A DNA stretch of 9,561 nt from an uncultured Acidobacteriota bacterium (GTDB lineage Bacteria > Acidobacteriota > JAAYUB01), in the NCBI GenBank assembly GCA_937925645.1, contig CALAMB010000022.1:1-9561 (forward strand), read 5' to 3'. A model generated the notes under the pieces. That model saw nothing but the letters and a program-made list of their open reading frames with translations. It did not search any database and was not told the origin of the DNA. Shown piece after piece: positions 1-5,748 of the stretch (position 1 is its first letter; every line of letters starts with the position of its first letter). Position numbers and translations under genes: made by a program.

Positions 1-145
1 CTTTCGGTCCGGGCTACACGCCGCCGCCGCTGGCGCGGCGGGATCGTGCCGCGGGCCGCGGTCGTCCAAGGCCACCAACGGCAATGACGCGAGTATCGCG
101 CGATCGTGCCGTGGCCGAACTCGCGGCCGGCGGCCGCGAGGTACT
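1..145. repeat. Long direct repeat, copy 1 (left edge, truncated)
   Basis: Matches 5521-5665 in the same orientation with five substitutions (at 56, 73, 104, 115 and 121), so 140 of 145 bases are identical. The match ends abruptly after GTACT at 145. On the left it is cut by the window edge, so the true length is unknown. It contains several perfect hairpins: 24-41 (CCGCCGC, loop TGGC, GCGGCGG), 49-61 (CCGCG, loop GGC, CGCGG) and 120-140 (CTCGCGGCC, loop GGC, GGCCGCGAG). It also holds the 10-bp palindrome ATCGCGCGAT at 95-104. It lies just downstream of the 3' end of the LRR-dockerin gene. No transposase is visible. Confidence 0.93.
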
Positions 146-202
146 AAAAACGTGCCGCCGCGCGCCAGACCGTCGGGCCACCGCGCGCCTGTGTTCACGG
201 TT

Positions 203-3200
203 TCAAATCTGACTCAGCCAGACGATGTCCTGCACATCGACCCGACCGTCGGCGTTCAGGTCCGCGGCCTCCATGGGGGCGATGAAGCCGGCTTCCCCCC
301 AGACGATCGCTTCGGACAGGTACAGGGCCAGCAGTTCCAAATCCACCGCATCGACCATCCCATCCAGGTTCAGGTCGCCGAGCAGGAGATCCGGGTCCAC
401 GATGAAGTGCGGGACGAGCGCGTAATCATGATCCAGCTCCAGCGCCAGCGGATTCTCGTTCCCCTCGTAATCCCCCGACCAATGAGAGAACACGTAGCCG
501 GGATCCGGCAGCCCCACCACCCGAGCGATCCAGCCGGCCGGGTAAGTGTAGGCGCCGGGCGTTGGCACGGTCAATCCGTGGGTGCCCGCCTGCACGCGCA
601 ACACGCAGGCGGCGGGGTGCGACGTGGGATCCAGCGGATCGGTCCCTGCGGCCGCCTCCTCGCCGTCGGTGTATCCGTCCAGGTCCGTGTCCCAGGCGTG
701 GGGATTGGTCTCCCCGGGATCGATCATCCCGTTGCCGTTGGCATCCTCTTGCGCGGTGGTCCGGCCGTCGGCGTCGGGATCGGCCTCCGGATCCATCGCC
801 TGCAGCCAGCCGGCCGCGTACAGCCCTGATTGCGTGACGTCCCCGCTGGCCCCGTCACCGGTGGCGACGCTCCCGGAAACGACGGACCAGATGCCTGTTT
901 CCGAGTCGTAGCGGTAGAGGGCCAACTCGTCGAAAACGGCCGGACCGGCGCCGGCAATGGTCAAGTCCTCCAGCGTGACCGCAAGAGTCAGAGTGACGGG
1001 CGCGGCGAACTCCGTCTGCAGCTCTCCGGCCGCATCCTCCGCCTCCAGGTGGACGGCGTGGCCCGCCAGCGTCAACACATCGATGGTGGCCGCCTTCCGG
1101 GACACGGGCAGGGCCACCCAGGCGTCATTGCTCCAGATGCCGGTGCGGTGGAAGAACCGCTCCGGATCGCCCACCGGCACGGCCGTCATCTGGGGGGAGA
1201 CATACGCGGTGCGGCTGGGCAACCGGCGCTTGCCGCCCGTTTCGTTCGCCGATCCCGTGATGCGGTCGGCAAGCACGGCCGTGTCCATCACCGCCGCCGT
1301 CAGGCGCGCCGCGGGCGGGGTCGCCCCCGTCTGGACCGTGCCCACCGGCACGCCGGTGACGGACTGCAGTTCCGTGGCGCCGCTCTTGCCAAACACCACA
1401 TCCGCCACCGGGATGAGCCGCCGGAGGATTTCGGAGAGGAACGGCACGGTCGTCATCAAACTGTTGCTGACCGTGCTCAGAAAAACGGCCGGGCTGGGCG
1501 CCCAGTCGTGCTTCCGGTAGTCGGCCAGAAGATAGGGCGTGTCTTCGAACACCACGCCGCGGGCGTACTCCTGTTCCACTTCCTGGTACAAACCGAGGCC
1601 GATGGAGAGCTTCAGTCCCTTGAGTTGCGGAATGGGGACCGGGATCTTGAGCGCCGCCTCCGCCCGCAGGCCCCGCACGGACTGGGCGCTGGTCCGCGTC
1701 AGCGCGGACGGATCGGCGGCTTCCACCGTGGTGAGGAAATTTTTGATGTCTCCGGACAACCACTCCGGAGTGAAGTTGGTCAGGGATGGCTGATGCCCGA
1801 CGGCCACCTGGGAAAGGGTTCCCGCCAGTAGCTGCGGGTTCTGCCCCACTAAAAAGATCGCCGCGGAATCGCTGGTGTTCCATTTGATCCGGGTGCCGGC
1901 GTACGACTGGCCGCTGAAAAGGAGCCAGGAGGCGCCCACTGAGTCCGTCGTCTCGATGGTGGCGCCGATGCCGCTGATCTCGGGCCCCCGGCTGGTCACC
2001 TCGTACTGGACGGTGTTGGTGTGGGTGCGGTTGACGCTTTCCATGCTGTCCAGCCACTTCAGCTCCTCGGCCAGATCCAGCTCGACGCCGGTGCCAGCCG
2101 ACAGCCCCAACGCCAGGGAAGCGGTGACATCCCCCTGGCCGGACGGACTGAACTGGCGCCCTTCCTGCAACGTGCCGCTGAACGCCACATTGCCGCTCAG
2201 GGATAGCGGCCCCAGTTCGATGGAAGCACCTGCTGACGATCGTCCCTCCACGCTGGCGCCGTATTTGACGCTCTGGTAATACCGGGCCGGCTGCAGCTCC
2301 GCCGTGGGATATCCCTGGGAGGACAGCCAGATCAGGGTCGCCGCGTGCATGTTCTGGGCCAGGAATTGCGCCGGCAAACCTCCGAGGCCGCCAAAATAAC
2401 AGAGGGCGCTGGTCACGTCGGCGTTCCGGGCCGCACCGGTATAGCCCCCCGTGTAGTAATCGACCTCACCGCCGAAATACGCTCCAGTTTTCAGTCCGAT
2501 CGCGCCCGAGGCCTCAGCCTGCGGAGCACCCGGGATGCCCAGGTCGGCCGAGACTTCGCCCGACAGGCTGAAATCTCCCTGCCGGCCCAAACCCTGGACG
2601 ACGCCACCGGCCGGCGTGTCGGCGGCCAGGAGCTTCACCGTGTAGCCCGCCTGCGCCCCGAGCGACAGCTTGGCCGACGCCACCGACTGTGCCCCGCCGC
2701 CGCCTATCTCCGCTTCCCAGACCGGGCCGCCCAGGGCGAACAGGTAGTTGGAGCGCCACGGCCGCTTCTGCTGCACCCGGATGCTGAAGTCCAGGTCCTT
2801 TTCCAGCAGGAAGTAGTCCTTCCACTCGCCGCTCTCCTGCAGGCGGATGGTTCGGGGAAAGTCCAGCTTCAGCGTGTCACCGGCGTGGACGCCCCACGGC
2901 TCCAGGTCCAGCTTAACCTGCAGCACGCCGGGCTTGATGATCTCGGACTGGACGCTCACGCCGGCCTTGTCCGAGTTCAGGCTGAGCTGAATCGGCCGCA
3001 CCGGCACCGGCTGCCGGTCCACGTCCAGGATCTTGTAGTAGCGGTAGAGCCGGGTGTCGGGATACGCGGTATTGGCTGCCGCTCCGCGCGGGGTGAGGTT
3101 GGCGTGCAGCTCCTCGAGAAAAACGGAGTTCTGAAGATGAGCTTCGCGATACTCGCTGTAGACCGTGTTTGGATTGGACTGGTGCGGACGGGTCACCGTC

Positions 3201-4945
3201 TGGACGAAGAATCGGCTGCCCGCCTCCAGCGACACGCCTTCGATGATGATCCCGGTGGCCCTCTTGTCCTGGGTTTCGGCCAGGTATGCCATTTCCCCCG
3301 ACGGTTCTTGCCGCTGGTAGACCTGATAGAATCCTTCGTCCTCATCGTATGCGATGGGCGTCCAGGTCAATTGAAGCGTATCTTGTTCCTGAAACCCCCA
3401 GCGGGGCTGCTCGGGTGGGACCGTTTGCGTACTTTCGAAATCGCCACTATGGTGATCGTTCACAAACGCGCGGACGGAATCGTCCGTAGTAAAAAGCGCA
3501 TTATAATCAAGAGTCAGTCCACCACCGTATAGATTGGTTAAGTATTTGATTTCAAATGGAATTTCCCCCGAAAACTGGTTGCCGGCCAGATCCAAAAACT
3601 CCAGGTTGGTCAAGGCGCCGATCTCGTGTGGGATCGGTCCAGCCAGGATGTTTTGGCCAAGAGACAAAGAATACAATTGTCCAAGCTGCAGCAACTGCGA
3701 AGGGAACGAACCGGACAGCAGATTCCGGCTTAAAATCAAGCCCCTCAATTGGGTACACTCGCTGAGCGTAAGGGGCAGGTTCTCTATTATATTCATATCC
3801 AGATTCACCCAAAGATAGCCCGCCTTGGACTGGATATCGTCGGCGATGCCGTTGAAGGAATTGTACGACAAGTCTAAAAACGTTCCCCCTCCCTCTGGAG
3901 AAGCCAAAGTGAAGATACTCGCGGGAATAATTCCGGACAAATTATTATGACTCAAGTCGATATGATGGAGGTCGGTCAACTGCCCGAGCTCCGAAGGGAG
4001 GCTCCCTTCAAGTAGATTATTGTCAAGCTTGAGACACGTCAATTTTTTGAGATTGCCGAGACTTGCCGGAATCGTTCCGGTCAATTGGTTGCTGGAAAGA
4101 TACAGTCCCTCCAGTGTGTTGAGATTCCCAAGACTGGAGGGGATCGTTCCAGTCAGGTGATTACCGGACAAAGTCAGATGTTTCAAATTGGGGCAATCGC
4201 CCATCGACTCCGGTATGCTCCCCCCAAGATCACAATATCCCAATCCGAGAGACTCGAGGCGGGGCAAACTGGCGATGACGGCTGAAATGGTCCCTCCGAG
4301 TGGGTTTCCGCCTACATTCAAGCTCTCCAAATATGTCAACGACGCCAGCGTGGGCGGCAAGGCCCCAGTCAGGTTGTTGCTGCTCAGATCGAGCCATCTC
4401 AGACGCAACTTTATCTGTCTATCGAAGAAGTCAGGGATAGGGCCTGAAAACTGGTTTTCGCTCAGGTTCATTTCCTCAGACACGAAATATCCGAGCCAGT
4501 CTGGGATTGGGCCTGAAAATTGATTGCGACTCAAGTCCAGTTTCCAATTCATGAACAGATTGGTCATGCTCGCTGGCAAGGTCCCTTCCAGTTTATTGCC
4601 GCTGAGATCGAGATCGTATACTTCTGTCAAATCTCCGATCTCGTCAGGTAGATAGCCGACGAGGTTGTTGTGTTCGAGATCCAAAGCAACCACATGTTTA
4701 AAATCAGCACTCAGGGTGACGCCGTACCAACTGTCCTCCGTGCCCCATTCGCTCAACCAATGATAATTGGTTGTCCAATTCGGCCCGCCGGTGGCGTTGT
4801 AGATGGCGATAAGTGCTTCGCGCTCTTCATGAGGGATTAATTGGGCGCGTGCGGCGCTCATCAAGAGCAACACTGCCAACGAGAAAGCCGTTATGGAGAA
4901 GATTCCTCTGGAACTGCACCCGCTCCAAGGCAAGCTCCATTTCAT
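203..4945 (-). CDS. Secreted plant-type leucine-rich-repeat protein with C-terminal dockerin
   Basis: A 1580-residue modular extracellular protein, probably for binding ligands or surfaces; no catalytic domain is recognised. Residues 1-34 are a signal peptide with a hydrophobic core (FSLAVLLLM) and an ARA/Q cleavage site. Residues about 37-80 form an LRR cap (ATGGPNW, then W-Y-G-V). Residues 86-482 are about 16 plant-type LRRs of 24 residues (LxxLxLxxNxLxGxIPxxLGxL). Residues about 510-602 look fibronectin-III-like. Residues about 605-1290 are unassigned, rich in Gly and beta-strand, followed by a beta-sandwich-like stretch to about 1380. Residues 1387-1443 are Asp/Gly calcium loops (thrombospondin-3-like), about 1448-1515 an InlB-B-like repeat (GYVFSHWSGD), and 1520-1580 a dockerin with two loops (GDLNLDGMVDAVD, ADLNADGRVDVQD). 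The start is supported by GAGGTG five bases upstream and by the signal peptide. The LRR-coding part is AT-richer than the rest. Export is by family logic; any dockerin partner is unknown. Confidence 0.95.
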   Translation of the reverse strand: MKWSLPWSGCSSRGIFSITAFSLAVLLLMSAARAQLIPHEEREALIAIYNATGGPNWTTNYHWLSEWGTEDSWYGVTLSADFKHVVALDLEHNNLVGYLPDEIGDLTEVYDLDLSGNKLEGTLPASMTNLFMNWKLDLSRNQFSGPIPDWLGYFVSEEMNLSENQFSGPIPDFFDRQIKLRLRWLDLSSNNLTGALPPTLASLTYLESLNVGGNPLGGTISAVIASLPRLESLGLGYCDLGGSIPESMGDCPNLKHLTLSGNHLTGTIPSSLGNLNTLEGLYLSSNQLTGTIPASLGNLKKLTCLKLDNNLLEGSLPSELGQLTDLHHIDLSHNNLSGIIPASIFTLASPEGGGTFLDLSYNSFNGIADDIQSKAGYLWVNLDMNIIENLPLTLSECTQLRGLILSRNLLSGSFPSQLLQLGQLYSLSLGQNILAGPIPHEIGALTNLEFLDLAGNQFSGEIPFEIKYLTNLYGGGLTLDYNALFTTDDSVRAFVNDHHSGDFESTQTVPPEQPRWGFQEQDTLQLTWTPIAYDEDEGFYQVYQRQEPSGEMAYLAETQDKRATGIIIEGVSLEAGSRFFVQTVTRPHQSNPNTVYSEYREAHLQNSVFLEELHANLTPRGAAANTAYPDTRLYRYYKILDVDRQPVPVRPIQLSLNSDKAGVSVQSEIIKPGVLQVKLDLEPWGVHAGDTLKLDFPRTIRLQESGEWKDYFLLEKDLDFSIRVQQKRPWRSNYLFALGGPVWEAEIGGGGAQSVASAKLSLGAQAGYTVKLLAADTPAGGVVQGLGRQGDFSLSGEVSADLGIPGAPQAEASGAIGLKTGAYFGGEVDYYTGGYTGAARNADVTSALCYFGGLGGLPAQFLAQNMHAATLIWLSSQGYPTAELQPARYYQSVKYGASVEGRSSAGASIELGPLSLSGNVAFSGTLQEGRQFSPSGQGDVTASLALGLSAGTGVELDLAEELKWLDSMESVNRTHTNTVQYEVTSRGPEISGIGATIETTDSVGASWLLFSGQSYAGTRIKWNTSDSAAIFLVGQNPQLLAGTLSQVAVGHQPSLTNFTPEWLSGDIKNFLTTVEAADPSALTRTSAQSVRGLRAEAALKIPVPIPQLKGLKLSIGLGLYQEVEQEYARGVVFEDTPYLLADYRKHDWAPSPAVFLSTVSNSLMTTVPFLSEILRRLIPVADVVFGKSGATELQSVTGVPVGTVQTGATPPAARLTAAVMDTAVLADRITGSANETGGKRRLPSRTAYVSPQMTAVPVGDPERFFHRTGIWSNDAWVALPVSRKAATIDVLTLAGHAVHLEAEDAAGELQTEFAAPVTLTLAVTLEDLTIAGAGPAVFDELALYRYDSETGIWSVVSGSVATGDGASGDVTQSGLYAAGWLQAMDPEADPDADGRTTAQEDANGNGMIDPGETNPHAWDTDLDGYTDGEEAAAGTDPLDPTSHPAACVLRVQAGTHGLTVPTPGAYTYPAGWIARVVGLPDPGYVFSHWSGDYEGNENPLALELDHDYALVPHFIVDPDLLLGDLNLDGMVDAVDLELLALYLSEAIVWGEAGFIAPMEAADLNADGRVDVQDIVWLSQI
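3500..4690 (-). repeat. Tandem LRR-coding units with 72-base periodicity
   Basis: These are in-gene tandem repeats of about 72 bases (24 codons) that encode the LRR array. The phase shows directly: the motif ATCGTTCC recurs at 4071 and 4143, exactly 72 bases apart. A GGGCCTGAAAA motif recurs near 4440 and 4508 where two successive SGPIP turns are coded. Units have diverged and are not identical, so this is an old array rather than a recent expansion. Hand-counted lines here are 40-48% GC against 62-68% in the gene's 3' part. Confidence 0.8.
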
Positions 4946-4950
4946 GAAAT

Positions 4951-4956
4951 CACCTC
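4951..4956 (-). promoter_or_regulatory. Shine-Dalgarno site of the LRR-dockerin gene
   Basis: Read on the minus strand this is GAGGTG, five bases before the ATG at 4945. It is the only strong ribosome binding site found at a gene start in this window and fixes the start of the LRR gene. Neither the TPR gene nor the kinase-like gene has a comparable site. Confidence 0.8.
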
Positions 4957-4976
4957 ACCCGCTGTTGGTTTTTACA

Positions 4977-5004
4977 GTTAAATCTATTTTTAAATATTCA
5001 TCAA
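4977..5004 (-). promoter_or_regulatory. Possible promoter of the LRR-dockerin gene
   Basis: A strongly AT-rich stretch upstream of the gene, on the minus strand, holds TTGATG (4999-5004) and TTTAAC (4977-4982) separated by 16 bases. This resembles a sigma-70-type -35/-10 pair about 30 bases before the start codon. The AT-rich patch stands out against the GC-rich hairpin cluster just beyond it. The match is imperfect and the exact hexamers are a guess. Confidence 0.35.
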
Positions 5005-5036
5005 GGATTAAGTTTTTGCGGCAAACTCCATCGCTG

Positions 5037-5063
5037 ATCCACCGGCTTGCGGCATCGGTGGAT
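5037..5063. repeat. Hairpin palindrome (ATCCACCG / CGGTGGAT)
   Basis: A perfect 8-bp inverted repeat with an 11-base loop. It is the first of a series of GC-rich hairpins between the LRR and TPR genes. There is no T-run, so it is not a standard intrinsic terminator. Confidence 0.7.
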
Positions 5064-5087
5064 TGAGTCGAGGTTGGCGAAAAGTAT

Positions 5088-5108
5088 CTCGCGGCTTGCC
5101 GCCGCGAG
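5088..5108. repeat. Hairpin B (CTCGCGGC / GCCGCGAG)
   Basis: A perfect 8-bp stem with loop TTGCC, preceded by GTAT and followed by GTCAT. It is closely related, in opposite orientation, to the hairpin that ends the long repeat (120-140 and 5640-5660), which on the minus strand reads GTAC then CTCGCGGCC, GCC, GGCCGCGAG. It is therefore the outer element of the left half of the mirror-ordered cluster. Confidence 0.75.
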
Positions 5109-5184
5109 GTCATCCGGCATGACTTTGGAAATCTGCGTGTGATATGGAGTGCGGCGGCTGGACCTTGCTTTGTATTCTACCGTA

Positions 5185-5207
5185 GGCCGCGTCCGCCGGA
5201 CGCGGCC
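5185..5207. repeat. Hairpin C, perfect 23-base palindrome
   Basis: GGCCGCGTCC, spacer GCC, GGACGCGGCC: a perfect 10-bp stem, the longest in the window. It lies in gene-free DNA between hairpins B and D. No clear counterpart is seen in the right half of the cluster. Confidence 0.8.
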
Positions 5208-5255
5208 CGCTGAATCCGCACGATCCATGGGATCGGATCGCTCACTCCCGCAGCC

Positions 5256-5303
5256 CGGCCGCGCCAGCGGCCGCGGCATGTAGCCCGGGCCGAGAGGCCC
5301 GGG
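5256..5303 (+). repeat. Inverted arm, left copy (hairpins D and E)
   Basis: This 48-base unit matches the reverse complement of 5514-5561 at 41 of 48 positions. It folds into two hairpins: D at 5256-5273 (CGGCCGC, loop GCCA, GCGGCCG) and E at 5284-5303 (CCCGGGCC, loop GAGA, GGCCCGGG). GAGA is a GNRA-type tetraloop. Four of the seven differences from the other arm form two compensated base pairs: 5257 with 5272, and 5289 with 5298. Confidence 0.85.
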
Positions 5304-5513
5304 TGGCCGGATTTTTTGAGAGACCGGGAAAGCCGCACCAGCGGCGACGGAAAAGGGGCAGAGCCCATGACACGGGGAGAAACTGGATGTCCCCATTTTC
5401 CCCATTTGCCGTTGGGCACAGTCATTGATTGGGTCCGAAAATGGAGTCCCCAATCGTCTTTCCTTTCCCCGTCGCTCCTGCGGAGCTTTTTGCCCTTCCG
5501 CGCGCCTCGACTT
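5304..5513. other. Gene-free core between the inverted arms
   Basis: No convincing gene is seen in these 210 bases. The stretch holds a T6 run at 5312-5317 and a small GGGC/GCCC hairpin at 5356-5366. An 8-bp inverted repeat pairs CCATTTTC (5393-5400) with GAAAATGG (5437-5444), each next to a TCCCC-containing motif. A short hairpin, GCTCC/GGAGC, at 5474-5486 is followed by five T. Such motifs can be the remains of a small non-autonomous element, but no transposase is present and this reading is weak. Confidence 0.5.
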
Positions 5514-5561
5514 CTCGGACCTTTCGGTCCGGGCTACACGCCGCCGCCGCTGGCGCGGCGG
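5514..5561 (-). repeat. Inverted arm, right copy (hairpins E' and D')
   Basis: The counterpart of 5256-5303 in opposite orientation. On the minus strand E' (5516-5531) reads CGGACC, loop GAAA, GGTCCG, and D' (5544-5561) reads CCGCCGC, loop GCCA, GCGGCGG. Both loops keep their class (GNRA in E, GCCA in D), and the stems stay paired despite substitutions. It overlaps the start of the long repeat at 5521-5665. Confidence 0.85.
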
Positions 5562-5665
5562 GATCGTGCCGCGGGGCGCGGTCGTCCAAGGCGACCAACG
5601 GCAATGACGCGAGTATCGCGCGACCGTGCCGTGGTCGAACCCGCGGCCGGCGGCCGCGAGGTACT
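5521..5665. repeat. Long direct repeat, copy 2
   Basis: This copy is 140/145 identical to positions 1-145 and in the same orientation. It contains D' (5544-5561), the CCGCG/CGCGG hairpin with loop GGG (5569-5581) and hairpin B' (5640-5660), whose second pair is C/A here but T/A in copy 1. After the shared GTACT the two copies diverge completely. Together the copies bracket the LRR-dockerin gene. Confidence 0.93.
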
Positions 5666-5671
5666 TCACGC

Positions 5672-5688
5672 CGCGTTCATTGAACGCG
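5672..5688. repeat. Palindrome CGCGTTCA-T-TGAACGCG
   Basis: A perfect 8-bp inverted repeat around a single T, lying between the long repeat and the 3' end of the TPR gene. As DNA it is a good palindrome. As a hairpin it would need the central pairs opened. Confidence 0.7.
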
Positions 5689-5707
5689 CGCTACGGTAGG
5701 ATCCGGA

Positions 5708-5724
5708 GCAGGCGGGACGCCTGC
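5708..5724. repeat. Hairpin GCAGGCG / CGCCTGC
   Basis: A perfect 7-bp stem with a 3-base loop (GGA on the plus strand), 24 bases past the stop codon of the TPR gene. It is the first structure that transcript would meet and could protect or pause its 3' end. It has no T-run, so it is not called a terminator. Confidence 0.65.
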
Positions 5725-5748
5725 GCCACGCGCATGTCGTGGGGGGTG

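Noticed and set aside
146..202. Possible terminator of the LRR gene (GCGCGC at 160-165 and 183-188, then T5 read on the minus strand at 146-150)
   Set aside because: The stem is only 6 bp with a 17-base loop, and the T-run is nine bases away. This is too weak to call.
152..829. 225-codon plus-strand open frame at the left end
   Set aside because: It overlaps the dockerin and InlB-B-like coding part on the other strand, and its translation shows no protein-like pattern.
2345..3532. 395-codon plus-strand open frame
   Set aside because: It lies wholly opposite the LRR-dockerin gene, has no domain signature, and is a GC-driven shadow.
5474..5491. Terminator-like hairpin GCTCC-TGC-GGAGC followed by T5 on the plus strand
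   Set aside because: The stem is short, and no plus-strand gene lies upstream for it to terminate. It is more likely part of the repeat cluster.
5001..5669. 222-codon minus-strand open frame in the gap between the LRR and TPR genes
   Set aside because: It runs straight through the hairpin cluster and repeat copy 2. Its translation is Arg/Pro/Gly-rich and low complexity, typical of a chance frame in GC-rich palindromes. It has no ribosome site or recognisable domain.
5037..5724. CRISPR array
   Set aside because: The repeated units are palindromes of different sequence and uneven spacing, not a constant repeat with regular spacers. There are no cas genes.
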